The notes: generated by a model not told the origin, from the sequence alone. DNA of 64,000 bases from Hoeflea_A sp965204935 (GCF_965204935.1 NZ_CBDBFO010000001.1); one strand, 5' to 3'; shown: positions 46,365-54,758, counted from the first letter of the stretch. Made by a program: numbers and translations.

Positions 46365-46871
46365 TTACCAGCGGCTGTCGGGCCGGCTTACTACCCCGGC
46401 AATTTCCGACAGCCGCCGCTTCGTCGCGCCGGTCACGCCGTCGGGCAGAGCATCCAGTTCGTAAAAACCGGCTTCGGCGATTTCCATATCGGGCCGCCGG
46501 ATTTCGCTCTGCGAGACATTCCTGCAGATGAAAAGCACCACATGATCGCGCCGGCTGGCGCGGTTGTTGTGATAGACCGCAAACAGCTCCGGCTGTTCGG
46601 TCAGGACCAGGTTGCCCTCCTCCAGAATCTCGCGCTCAAGCGCATCGTAAACGCTTTCGCCGACCTCGACACCGCCGCCGGGCAGATACCAGCCCCGGAC
46701 ATAGGTATGGCGGACGAGGAAGATCCTGCCCGCCCGATCGAACGCCGCAGCGCGAACACCGAGCGTCAGGGGCCGCCGTGTCGCAAACCACCGGTTGAGC
46801 AGCCACTGATAGGACCTTTGCACAAGGCTGCGCCGGTCAGGAACGGCGGAAGAAGCCGGGGGCGCCTTCAC
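46365..46871 (-). CDS. NUDIX hydrolase
   Basis: A 168-residue protein with a NUDIX box (GGGVEVGESVYDALEREILEEGN) in a form with the family's conserved acidic residues. It begins with GTG at 46871, preceded by AAGGAA; a longer frame to 46946 would overlap the divergent phosphoesterase start and is rejected. The substrate is not shown. Confidence 0.85.
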   Translation of the reverse strand: MKAPPASSAVPDRRSLVQRSYQWLLNRWFATRRPLTLGVRAAAFDRAGRIFLVRHTYVRGWYLPGGGVEVGESVYDALEREILEEGNLVLTEQPELFAVYHNNRASRRDHVVLFICRNVSQSEIRRPDMEIAEAGFYELDALPDGVTGATKRRLSEIAGVVSRPDSRW

Positions 46872-46901
46872 CGTTCCTTGCCCAATCGTCTTTGGACGGC
46901 T

Positions 46902-47813
46902 ATGTCCAGCCTCATGTTCCGCCTTGCCCATATATCCGACATCCATCTCGGTCCGCTGCCGCGCCTGACGCCCCGCGAACTCGCCTCAAAACGCATCACG
47001 GGCTACATCAACTGGCACCGGAACCGGCGCAAGCGCATGTTCGGCAATATTCTCGATTCCCTGATGGACGATATCAAGTCGGCCGCGCCGGACCACCTCG
47101 CAATCACTGGCGATCTGGTCAATCTCGGCGCGAAGTCGGAAATGGAAGCCGTCGCAAGCTGGCTCGCGGACGCCGGCGCGCCTGACTTCGTATCGGTCGT
47201 ACCCGGCAATCACGACGCCTATGTCCCGGGGTCCTTCAAGCTCGCCTGCCGCGCCTGGCACCCCTACATGCAGGGCGATGACAAGCCGGCTTCCTCTGCC
47301 GGCGAGAACCTTTTTCCCTATCTTCGGGTCCGCAACAATGTGGCGCTCATCGGCGTTTCCACGGCCCATGCGACACCGCCCTTCATGGCGAGCGGCACAT
47401 TCGATCGGCGACAGGCGCACCATCTTCGCACGATCCTGGAGCAGACCGGAAATGCCGGGCTGTTTCGCGTTGTCATGATCCATCACCCACCGGTGCGGGG
47501 CGCGACGCAAATGCACAAGCGCATGCTGGGCATTGGCCGATTTGGCCGCGTGATGCAAAGCCGGGGTGCCGAACTGGTTCTGCACGGCCACACCCATCTT
47601 GAGACCCTCTACCATCTTCCCGGCAAAATCGGCCCTGTGCCGGTTGTTTGCGTCTCCTCGGCAAGCGAGGCGCCCGGCGGCAACCGGCCTGCATCGGGCT
47701 ACAATTTGCTGGCAATCGATGGCGGCCACGGCGCCTGGACATGCAGGCTCGATCGCCATCGCCTCGATGCCCATGGCAGCAAATTCGAGCTTGTTCATTC
47801 GCAATTGCTTTGA
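46902..47813 (+). CDS. Metallophosphoesterase
   Basis: A 303-residue calcineurin-like phosphoesterase with all five metal-site motifs: SDIHLG, GDLVNLG, PGNHDAY, HHPPV and HGHTHLE. No signal peptide. The two-metal core is complete; the substrate (nucleotide, phosphodiester) is not shown. The start at 46902 avoids overlap with the divergent NUDIX gene. Confidence 0.92.
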   Translation: MSSLMFRLAHISDIHLGPLPRLTPRELASKRITGYINWHRNRRKRMFGNILDSLMDDIKSAAPDHLAITGDLVNLGAKSEMEAVASWLADAGAPDFVSVVPGNHDAYVPGSFKLACRAWHPYMQGDDKPASSAGENLFPYLRVRNNVALIGVSTAHATPPFMASGTFDRRQAHHLRTILEQTGNAGLFRVVMIHHPPVRGATQMHKRMLGIGRFGRVMQSRGAELVLHGHTHLETLYHLPGKIGPVPVVCVSSASEAPGGNRPASGYNLLAIDGGHGAWTCRLDRHRLDAHGSKFELVHSQLL

Positions 47814-47836
47814 GAGCGCCTTGGTGTCCTTAACTG

Positions 47837-48448
47837 CTAATTCGCACTAAGAACCGGCGCGATCTGCTCCCAGAAAAACGTTGCGGCGACAAGACTGGCG
47901 ACAACCAGACCAAGGACAAACCAGAACAGCGCCTGCACTGCGCCAAGGCCGCTGGCTTTGGTCGAGGTGGATATTGCCGGGTCACTCGATGTGCCCGCCG
48001 TATTCGCCGGCCTTGCTTCGGGCGCGGCTGCATCCGTCGAATGCCGCATGTCGCTGGCAAGAAACTGCTGCCGCTGAACCATGCGCTCCGCAATGTAATA
48101 GGTGACGCTGTCGGCGATCCCCATCAGGTTTGCGCTCTCGGCGATGACCACGCGGCCGTATCGGGTTGCGCGAACGAAGCGGTAGGTCCGGCGGTCGGGA
48201 CCCATTTGCACATGGGCAATGGCGTCGATCCACAGGCGCGGCTCCTGGCCGGACGAAAGGTAGAAATCGAACTGGTCGTCCTCTTCCGGCACTTCGTTGA
48301 AGACCGGTTCCAGTTCTTCAGCCAGCAGTTCAAGGCGCGCGTGGTCTGCCTCACGCATTTCGACCACGACATCCTCGCGCTCCGCCGCCGCGATCCTCGC
48401 TTTGCGGACGACGTCGGAAAGGCGTCTGCTTCCCGTGGCCTTGTTCAT
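47837..48448 (-). CDS. Unrecognised membrane-anchored protein
   Basis: A 203-residue protein with an Arg/Glu-rich soluble part (EREDVVVEMREADHARLELL, then FDFYLSSGQEPRLWIDAIAHV and a YRFVRATRYGRVV segment) and a single C-terminal helix (LFWFVLGLVVASLVAATFF). It looks like a cytoplasmic domain tethered to the membrane. ATG at 48448 preferred to 48481. No known family recognised, though the layout resembles proteins found in many rhizobia. Confidence 0.65.
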   Translation of the reverse strand: MNKATGSRRLSDVVRKARIAAAEREDVVVEMREADHARLELLAEELEPVFNEVPEEDDQFDFYLSSGQEPRLWIDAIAHVQMGPDRRTYRFVRATRYGRVVIAESANLMGIADSVTYYIAERMVQRQQFLASDMRHSTDAAAPEARPANTAGTSSDPAISTSTKASGLGAVQALFWFVLGLVVASLVAATFFWEQIAPVLSAN

Positions 48449-48535
48449 TCGGTGTTCCGCCGTGGAAATAGGGTTAACCAAGCCTTAACATAATGTATCT
48501 GCGTGGAAATTTAAATCGCGCGCACCGCAATCGGG

Positions 48536-49327
48536 TCACGCGGAGCGAATATTCTGCCGGATGAGTGAAATGACCGCGTCAGGGCGCTCTTCGATAAGCA
48601 TATGGCCGGTGTTTTCGAACACATGTGCCGCAAACATCGGCGGCAGCCTGTGCGCCTGCCGTGTCGGCAGGACCCGGTCCTGTGTCCCCCAAAGCACCTT
48701 GACCGGCATCGGCAACGCGGCGAGATCAGCACGGCGAAAAGTGCCCTGGTAGAAATCATCGCCTTCCGGCTTGAGCATGGTGTCGAGAATGGTGCACAGG
48801 CCCTCGATTGCGCCGGGCTCGGCGCGCCGGGCGAAGACGTTGTCCACCAGCCGCTCGGGCACCGGGCTGTTCCAGCCGAACATGTTTTCATACGCTGCAA
48901 GCAATTCGTCCCTGGTCCGGGCACGGGCATGCCGGCGCAGCAGACGATGGTTGATTTCGGGCCCGTAGCCACCAGGCGCCAGCAGGGTCATGGATGCCAC
49001 CAGGCCAGGTGTGCGCATTGCGATCAGCGTGGCGATGGCACCGCCCATCGAATGGCCGACGAGATGCACCTTGCCCAGGCCGCGCCGCGTCAGATCCGCG
49101 GTGACTGCACCGGCCATCTTGCCGGTCTTTTCAAGGCCTGCACCGAGATGAGAGCTGCCGTGACCGGGTAGGTCGTATGCGATGGTCGGGCCGTCGCCGG
49201 CAAATGCGGATTGCATATCCGACCACACGCCAGCATCGAGGCCGAAACCGTGCAGGAAGACGAGCGGCGCGCCTCCGCCCCGCCCGTCTTCGATCGCATT
49301 GAGACGCGTTTCCGCTGCTGATTCCAA
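48536..49327 (-). CDS. Alpha/beta hydrolase
   Basis: A 263-residue hydrolase with HGFGLDAGVW, a nucleophile elbow GHSMGGA (Ser), a Asp in the DRVLP loop and a His in ENTGHMLIEE. The TTG start at 49327 is preceded by AAGGAAA at good spacing. It ends 45 bp after the leuA stop and probably shares its transcript. The substrate is not shown. Confidence 0.88.
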   Translation of the reverse strand: MESAAETRLNAIEDGRGGGAPLVFLHGFGLDAGVWSDMQSAFAGDGPTIAYDLPGHGSSHLGAGLEKTGKMAGAVTADLTRRGLGKVHLVGHSMGGAIATLIAMRTPGLVASMTLLAPGGYGPEINHRLLRRHARARTRDELLAAYENMFGWNSPVPERLVDNVFARRAEPGAIEGLCTILDTMLKPEGDDFYQGTFRRADLAALPMPVKVLWGTQDRVLPTRQAHRLPPMFAAHVFENTGHMLIEERPDAVISLIRQNIRSA

Positions 49328-49372
49328 ATCGACCGTTTCCTTCTACAGACCAGCAGCGGCTCCAAGGCGCCC

Positions 49373-51088
49373 CTATTTGCCCTCAAGCAGGCGGTTGGCG
49401 GCTGACACCACGGCCTCGAGCGAGGCGGCCACGATATTGGTGCTGATGCCGACACCGAACAGCTTGCCGCCCGGATGCTCCATTTCCATGTAGCAGATGG
49501 CAGCGGCATTGGCGCCGTGCTGAAGCGAGTGCTCGGAATAATCCGCAACCGTGATATCGATACCAATGTGCTGCGACAGCGCGTGCACGAACCCGTCGAT
49601 CGGACCGGTGCCCTGCCCGATGATCTTGATCTCCTTGCCACCGTCGCGGATCAGCGCCTCGACCTCGCGCGTGCCTTTCTTTTCAAGTGACGGAAAGGTG
49701 TGGTGGTCCACATAGGCGAGCCGTGCACCCGGCTGTTCGACATACCGCTCCAGGAACCGGTCGTAGATTTCCTTCGAGGGCAGCTCCCGACCGACATCAT
49801 CGGTGATGCGCTGGATATCGCCCTGGAACTCCACCTGCAGGCCGCGTGGCAGGTTTAGCCCGTAGTCCTCGTGCAGCACATAGGCGATGCCGCCCTTGCC
49901 CGACTGTGAGTTGATGCGGATGATCGCCTCATAAGTACGGCCGACATCCTGCGGGTCGATCGGCAGATAAGGCACCTCCCAGATCTCCGTATTGGCAGCG
50001 CGGATCGCCTTCATGCCCTTGTTGATGGCGTCCTGATGCGAACCGGAAAAGGCGGTGTAGACCAGTTCGCCGACATAAGGGTGGCGCTCCGGGATTGCCA
50101 TCTGGTTGGAATATTCATAGACCGCCTTGATACGCTCGATATCGGTGCAGTCCATTTTCGGATCGACGCCTTGCGTGTACATGTTCAGCGCCAAGGTCAC
50201 GACATCGACATTGCCGGTGCGCTCCCCATTGCCGAACAGCGTGCCTTCGACCCGGTCGGCACCCGCCATCAGCCCGAGTTCGGTCGCGGCTATGCCGGTC
50301 CCCCGGTCATTGTGCGGATGCAGGGAAATGATGAGGTTCTCGCGGTTGTCGAGGTTGCGGCACATCCATTCGATCTGGTCTGCATAGATGTTCGGAGTCG
50401 ACATCTCGACCGTCGAGGGCAGGTTGATGATCAGCCTGTTCTCAGGCGTCGGCTGGACCACTTCCGCGACGGCGTTGCAGATCTCCAGCGCCACCTCGAG
50501 TTCCGTGCCAGTGAAACTTTCCGGCGAGTACTGAAAGCGGTAGCCGCCGCCGGCCTTCTCGGCCATGTCGGTGACCATCTTGGCGGCATCGACAGCGATC
50601 TGCTTGATGCCGGCAACATCCTTGGCAAACACCACGCGGCGCTGCAACTCGCTGGTCGAATTGTAGAAATGCACGATCGGCCGTTGCGCGCCTTCAAGCG
50701 CTTCGAAGGTCCTGGTGATCAGTTCCGGACGGCACTGGACCAGCACCTGCAGCGAAACATCCCGCGGCACGTCATGTTCCTCGATGCACCAGCGGGCAAA
50801 ATCGAAATCCGTCTGCGAGGCGGAAGGAAAGCCGATCTCGATCTCCTTGAAGCCCATGTCGAGCAGCAACTGGAACATGCGTGACTTGCGGTCGTGCCCC
50901 ATCGGATTGACCAGCGCCTGGTTACCGTCGCGCAGGTCAACGGAACACCAGATCGGCGCCGTCTCGATGCGTTTGGACGGCCAGGTGCGGTCCTCGAGGC
51001 CGGTCAGGGGATAGGGTTGGTATTTGCGCGGCGCATGCGGCATGCCGCCGTTTTTCTGCGACTCGGGATTCGGGTCAGTGGTTGTCAT
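49373..51088 (-). CDS. leuA: 2-Isopropylmalate synthase
   Basis: First committed enzyme of leucine synthesis: condenses acetyl-CoA with 2-oxoisovalerate. The 571-residue product is the longer class II LeuA, with the catalytic SVDLRDGNQALVNPM, the metal HxH in ISLHPHNDRGTG, and a C-terminal regulatory domain (residues of about 440-570). Expression is likely controlled by the upstream leader peptide and attenuator. Upstream gene is leuL, downstream an alpha/beta hydrolase. Confidence 0.97.
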   Translation of the reverse strand: MTTTDPNPESQKNGGMPHAPRKYQPYPLTGLEDRTWPSKRIETAPIWCSVDLRDGNQALVNPMGHDRKSRMFQLLLDMGFKEIEIGFPSASQTDFDFARWCIEEHDVPRDVSLQVLVQCRPELITRTFEALEGAQRPIVHFYNSTSELQRRVVFAKDVAGIKQIAVDAAKMVTDMAEKAGGGYRFQYSPESFTGTELEVALEICNAVAEVVQPTPENRLIINLPSTVEMSTPNIYADQIEWMCRNLDNRENLIISLHPHNDRGTGIAATELGLMAGADRVEGTLFGNGERTGNVDVVTLALNMYTQGVDPKMDCTDIERIKAVYEYSNQMAIPERHPYVGELVYTAFSGSHQDAINKGMKAIRAANTEIWEVPYLPIDPQDVGRTYEAIIRINSQSGKGGIAYVLHEDYGLNLPRGLQVEFQGDIQRITDDVGRELPSKEIYDRFLERYVEQPGARLAYVDHHTFPSLEKKGTREVEALIRDGGKEIKIIGQGTGPIDGFVHALSQHIGIDITVADYSEHSLQHGANAAAICYMEMEHPGGKLFGVGISTNIVAASLEAVVSAANRLLEGK

Positions 51089-51183
51089 CGTCTCTCTCGT
51101 TCATCTCTCGCCGAGCCGTGCGCCATTGCGCGAAAGGGCCGGCTTTGCCTGTAAGGCCTTGGGTCTTGGTCTGTAAAGAAGAA

Positions 51184-51224
51184 AGGAGCTCATGCCAGCG
51201 GCGAACCGATCGCCGGACGCTCCT
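51184..51224 (-). terminator. leuA attenuator terminator
   Basis: On the minus strand AGGAGC-GTC-CGGCGA-TCGGT-TCGCCG-CTGGCATGA-GCTCCT forms a two-part stem, then TTCTTCTTT. It begins next to the leuL stop codon. Antiterminator pairing: CGATCGTCGG (51234-51243, in the last leuL codons) with CCGGCGATCG (51207-51216), which would take the inner arm of the terminator. Confidence 0.6.
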
Positions 51225-51350
51225 CTACCGAGCCCGACGATCGCCAGTAAGGCCGAGAAGAAGAAGCGAAAGGTCAAGCGCAACCGCGGTCCGCGCTCCG
51301 GCGCGTACCCGCTTGGTTTCGGTTGCTGAACTGACCGTTTCCATCATCAT
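51225..51350 (-). CDS. leu leader peptide
   Basis: A 41-residue leader with a run of leucine codons: ALDLSLLLLGLTGDRRAR at its end holds seven Leu (CTT CTT CTT CTT CTC ... CTT), six of them CTT or CTC. It opens with three ATG codons (51350, 51347, 51344) and has no ribosome site. The Leu run is about 35 bases before the stop, so stalling on it would leave the antiterminator arm free. This is the classic attenuator layout, known for leuA in alphaproteobacteria. Confidence 0.7.
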   Translation of the reverse strand: MMMETVSSATETKRVRAGARTAVALDLSLLLLGLTGDRRAR

Positions 51351-51358
51351 GGACGGAG

Positions 51359-51386
51359 TTATAGCCGTGACTTTGACCAACGGCAA
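51359..51386 (-). promoter_or_regulatory. leuL-leuA promoter
   Basis: TTGCCG and CTATAA on the minus strand, 16 bp apart. The -10 box ends 8 bp before the first ATG of leuL, so the mRNA would begin on or very near that codon. No SD sequence exists for leuL, consistent with leaderless translation. Confidence 0.55.
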
Positions 51387-51403
51387 CCATCTTGTCCCGA
51401 CGG

Positions 51404-53581
51404 CTATTTCTGTTTCCGTACAAGGTGGGCGACGACATTCTCGATCATCCGCATGCCGGCGTCCTGGCCGAGCGACATGATGGATTCCGGATGGAACTGC
51501 ACTGCCGCCACCGGTTCCTTCTTGTGCTCAATACCCATGATCGTCCCGTCTTCGCTTTCCGCGGTGACCGTGAAGTCCCTGGACAGAGTTGCCGGATCGG
51601 CGAAGATCGAATGGTAACGCCCGACCGTCACCTCATTGCCAAGGCCGGAAAAGACGATGCCAGGATCGCTGATCCTGATCCGCGACGGCTTGCCGTGCAT
51701 GGGGATCGCCAGCGTGCGCAGTTCCCCACCATAGGCCTCCGTGATCGCCTGCAGTCCGAGACACACGCCAAAAAGGGGTATCTCACGCTTGCGCACGTTC
51801 CTGATCGTCGCCTTGGTATCGAAATCCTTCGGGCTGCCCGGTCCGGGAGACAAAACGACGAGATCGGGATTGAGGTCGTCGAACACCTTTTCAGCAATGG
51901 GGGTGCGCATGGTCGTGACGTCAGCGCCGGTTTGCCGGAAGTAGTTGGCCAGCGTGTGAACGAAAGAATCCTCGTGATCGACAAGCAGGATTTTCACACC
52001 CTCGCCCACCTTCGCGGCGCTGCGCGATTGTGCCGCCTCGTTGCTCTGCCCAGCGTCGCGGATGGCCGCCAGCATTGCGGATGCCTTCAGCTCAGTCTCA
52101 GCCTCTTCATCCTCGGGAACGGAATCGAAGAGCAGTGTGGCGCCGGCCCTCACTTCGGCAATGCCGTCCTTGACGCGAATGGTCCGGAGCGTCAGCCCGG
52201 TATTCATGTCGCCGTTGAAATTGACCATGCCGATGGCACCACCATACCAGGCGCGCGGGCTTTTCTCGTGCTCCTCGATGAAACGCATGGCCCAGAGTTT
52301 CGGCGCGCCCGTCACCGTCACAGCCCAGGCGTGGCTTAGAAAGGCATCGAAGGCGTCCATGCCGTCACGCAGCCTGCCTTCCACGTGGTCGACCGTGTGG
52401 ATGAGGCGCGAATACATCTCGATCTGGCGGCGGCCGATCACCCGCACGGAGCCCGGCACGCAAACACGGCTCTTGTCGTTGCGGTCGACGTCCGAACACA
52501 TGGTGAGTTCCGATTCGTCCTTCTTTGAGTTCAGCAATTTGAGGATCTGCTCGGAATCGGAGATCGCGTCATCGCCGCGCTTGATGGTGCCGGAGATCGG
52601 GCAGGTCTCGACCCGGCGGCCGCTGACCCGAACGAACATCTCCGGGGAGGCGCCGATGAGATACTCGCCCTTGCCGAGATTGATGAAGAAGGAATAGGGC
52701 GACGGATTGGTGTCCTTGAGGCGCCGCGAAATCGCCGAGGGCGGGCTGACGCAGCGCTCGAAGAACATCTGCCCCGGGACCACCTCGAAAAGATCGCCTT
52801 TCTTGAAGCTCTGCTTGGCCTTGCGGACGAGTTCGGCATATTCGCCGGGCCGATGATCGGCCCGCGGCGGTGTCTCTTCTGAAGCGGCAAACGGCTCGGC
52901 CTCGGTGTCGCGGGATTTGCCTTGCGTTGTGAAGCCGCGGCGCGAATATTCGTAGCGGTCGATCCAGGCGCGCGCCGAATAGTGGTCGACCACAACGATC
53001 TCGTCGGGCAGGAAAAGCACCAGGTCGCGCTGGTCTTCCGGACGGTCCAGATGCTGCGGCACGCTGTCGAACTGGAACGCCAAATCATAGCCGAAGGCGC
53101 CGTACAGGCCGAGATTGCTGTCCTCCTCCGTGTGGAAGAGATCCATGATCTGGCGCAGCACCGTAAAGACGGTCGGAATGCGGGACCGTTCCTCCTCGGT
53201 AAAGTCCCGGTTCGGCCCGGAAACAGACAGCGGAATACACCGCCGCGAGCGTTCTCCCACGGTCGCCTCGGAAATTCGGCCAAGCCGCCTTTCGACCATA
53301 TCGAGCAGCGCTTCGCCGCGCTCATTATGCGCCTCGAACCACATCTGGCGACCGCTCGCCGTAATGGAAAGCGGCGGGTCGATGATTGCCGTGTCCCAGC
53401 GTGTGTAACGTCCTGGATATTCGTAGTTTGAGGAAAAAACCGCGCCGCGGCGGCTGTCGAGCCCGTCCACATAGGTCTCTATGGCTTCGGCATAGGGCGT
53501 GTCGACGCGGTTCCGGGCGATCTCGACCCCGCCGCGTGTCACGATGATCTCGGTATATTCATCCACTTTTGTCGCCGTCAT
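51404..53581 (-). CDS. trpE(G): Anthranilate synthase, fused TrpE-TrpG
   Basis: Makes anthranilate from chorismate and glutamine. The 725-residue protein fuses the TrpE synthase (about residues 1-510; chorismate region GTIKRGDDAISD, DRNDKSRVC and PGSVRVIGR) to a C-terminal glutamine amidotransferase (from about 525) with catalytic Cys in FGVCLGLQA and His/Glu in QFHPES. The fused form is typical of rhizobia and relatives. Its expression is governed by the attenuator upstream. An in-frame start at 53581 is used. Confidence 0.97.
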   Translation of the reverse strand: MTATKVDEYTEIIVTRGGVEIARNRVDTPYAEAIETYVDGLDSRRGAVFSSNYEYPGRYTRWDTAIIDPPLSITASGRQMWFEAHNERGEALLDMVERRLGRISEATVGERSRRCIPLSVSGPNRDFTEEERSRIPTVFTVLRQIMDLFHTEEDSNLGLYGAFGYDLAFQFDSVPQHLDRPEDQRDLVLFLPDEIVVVDHYSARAWIDRYEYSRRGFTTQGKSRDTEAEPFAASEETPPRADHRPGEYAELVRKAKQSFKKGDLFEVVPGQMFFERCVSPPSAISRRLKDTNPSPYSFFINLGKGEYLIGASPEMFVRVSGRRVETCPISGTIKRGDDAISDSEQILKLLNSKKDESELTMCSDVDRNDKSRVCVPGSVRVIGRRQIEMYSRLIHTVDHVEGRLRDGMDAFDAFLSHAWAVTVTGAPKLWAMRFIEEHEKSPRAWYGGAIGMVNFNGDMNTGLTLRTIRVKDGIAEVRAGATLLFDSVPEDEEAETELKASAMLAAIRDAGQSNEAAQSRSAAKVGEGVKILLVDHEDSFVHTLANYFRQTGADVTTMRTPIAEKVFDDLNPDLVVLSPGPGSPKDFDTKATIRNVRKREIPLFGVCLGLQAITEAYGGELRTLAIPMHGKPSRIRISDPGIVFSGLGNEVTVGRYHSIFADPATLSRDFTVTAESEDGTIMGIEHKKEPVAAVQFHPESIMSLGQDAGMRMIENVVAHLVRKQK

Positions 53582-53613
53582 TTCTTCTGGTCCTCAATTT
53601 CGAAACCCGGCAC

Positions 53614-53643
53614 AAAAAAACCGCCGGGATGGTCCTCAGCGGC
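53614..53643 (-). terminator. trpE(G) attenuator terminator
   Basis: On the minus strand CCGCTG(A)GGA-CCA-TCC-CGGCGG is followed by seven T. Antiterminator: AGCGGC (53673-53678, overlapping the trpL stop) pairs with GCCGCT (53638-53643), the 5' arm of the terminator. Confidence 0.8.
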
Positions 53644-53676
53644 TTTGCAGGAATTGCGCACAACTGGCTGCGGCCG

Positions 53677-53727
53677 CTAATTGCGAGCCCACCACCAGAT
53701 CGTGTTGATGTTTTGTGCGTCAATCAT
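53677..53727 (-). CDS. trpL: trp leader peptide
   Basis: A 16-residue peptide MIDAQNINTIWWWARN with three consecutive Trp codons. It closely resembles the trpL peptides of Sinorhizobium and Agrobacterium (ending WWWAR). The stop codon is inside the antiterminator arm, so a ribosome that reads through favours termination. The upstream promoter places the 5' end at about the AUG. Confidence 0.9.
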   Translation of the reverse strand: MIDAQNINTIWWWARN

Positions 53728-53734
53728 GCCTATC

Positions 53735-53763
53735 TGTTAACGCCCCGCGGAATGGAGCGCAAG
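53735..53763 (-). promoter_or_regulatory. trpL-trpE(G) promoter
   Basis: CTTGCG and TTAACA on the minus strand, 17 bp apart, with the -10 ending 7 bp before the trpL ATG. A leaderless start is therefore likely, as is known for trpL in Sinorhizobium meliloti. Confidence 0.6.
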
Positions 53764-53793
53764 GTGCGATTGCAGATTCGTGTCCGTTCGACC

Positions 53794-54291
53794 TCACGGG
53801 TTCGGATCTTCGGCGATCCGCTTGAGCAAAGACCGCAATCGCGAGAATTCGTCTTTTGTGAAGTGTTGCGCGAAGTCGCGTTCGACGGACTGTTTGACAG
53901 CATCCGCATCGCGCATGGCACGCCGGCCTTTGTCAGTCAGGCGCACGATCCTGGCGCGCGCATCGGACGGATCGCGCTCGCGTTCGAGTATGCCCTCTTC
54001 AACAAGAGCATCGACGAATTGCTGAACCGCCTGTTTGGTCAGGCCTGTGCGGTTGACGAGGTCCGACTGTTTGAGGCCGCGGCGCGGCAATTGCCCCAAC
54101 AGGTTTGACCTTGCCTCGGTGAACCATAAATGCCCCTTGTCCTGCATGCCGCTGACGAAACGCTGCTTCCAGCGGTCGCGTGCGCGCCACAGATCCCATC
54201 CGATGTGATCCGGCAGCGGATCCTCCTTCTGGCTGTTGCCCTTGTTTCTCACTTTTTCGCGACCATTAGTCAAGCTACTTGACCTTTTCAT
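53794..54291 (-). CDS. MarR-family transcriptional regulator
   Basis: A 165-residue protein with a winged helix-turn-helix (LTKQAVQQFVDALVEEGILERERDPSDARARIVRLTDKG). The start is uncertain: the ATG at 54291 would put the operator palindrome inside the gene, so GTG at 54252 is an alternative. It is divergent from a small unknown gene and probably represses itself and that gene. Signal unknown. Confidence 0.88.
   Translation of the reverse strand: MKRSSSLTNGREKVRNKGNSQKEDPLPDHIGWDLWRARDRWKQRFVSGMQDKGHLWFTEARSNLLGQLPRRGLKQSDLVNRTGLTKQAVQQFVDALVEEGILERERDPSDARARIVRLTDKGRRAMRDADAVKQSVERDFAQHFTKDEFSRLRSLLKRIAEDPNP
54269..54283. promoter_or_regulatory. Palindrome, candidate MarR operator 1
   Basis: GTCAAG-CTA-CTTGAC, 6-bp perfect arms. 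It includes the -35 box (CTTGAC at 54278-54283) of the plus-strand promoter. Confidence 0.6.
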
Positions 54292-54307
54292 TTTCCAGTC
54301 ATATAGT
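54278..54307 (+). promoter_or_regulatory. Promoter of the small unknown gene
   Basis: CTTGAC and TATAGT separated by 18 bp, close to the alphaproteobacterial consensus. Both boxes overlap palindromes, so repression by steric block is expected. Confidence 0.6.
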
Positions 54308-54323
54308 CAAGCTGCTTGACTAT
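54303..54323. promoter_or_regulatory. Palindrome, candidate MarR operator 2
   Basis: ATAGTCAAG-CTG-CTTGACTAT, perfect 9-bp arms around a 3-base centre. It shares the core GTCAAGCTNCTTGAC with operator 1 34 bp away (centre to centre about 37 bp, roughly 3.5 helical turns). Confidence 0.65.
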
Positions 54324-54431
54324 TCAGTTCGAAGCCGGTTCACCGTGTCCCGGAAGCGGGTCGCGCATGGCTGTCCCATGCCCGGTTTCATAGCGAAGCG
54401 GTCGGCATATGAAAACCAAAGGGAGCTGATC

Positions 54432-54749
54432 ATGGCCATACTCGAAAAAGCAGTACTTGCAATTCTGACAATCGGATCCACACATTATGTCGATATCGGA
54501 CAGGATACCGATGCCGTCATCTACTACGCCAACGATAGCCGGATGCACATGGTGTTGCCGGGCGGTTCGCAGATGAACGGCGACTGGCATCTTCTGCCGA
54601 ACGGCTACCACGTCAAATGGGAAAACGGACCCGAAGGCGACTGGAAAATATCCTACGAACCGGGCGCTTTGACCTATATCGACGGTGACGGAAAATCCGT
54701 TGGCACGGTCACGCGGCTTGTCCCCGGCAATCCCGAGAACTTCCGCTAG
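54432..54749 (+). CDS. Small protein of unknown function, MarR-controlled candidate
   Basis: A 105-residue protein (MAILEKAVLAILTIGSTHYV then a Gly/Trp/Asn-rich, beta-type stretch GGSQMNGDWHLLPNGYHVKW and a further GPEGDWKISYE). The ATG at 54432 follows GGGAG. No family was recognised. The regulated position and modest size suggest a stress or ligand response gene. A hairpin follows 10 bp after the stop. Confidence 0.65.
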   Translation: MAILEKAVLAILTIGSTHYVDIGQDTDAVIYYANDSRMHMVLPGGSQMNGDWHLLPNGYHVKWENGPEGDWKISYEPGALTYIDGDGKSVGTVTRLVPGNPENFR

Positions 54750-54758
54750 AAACAATGC

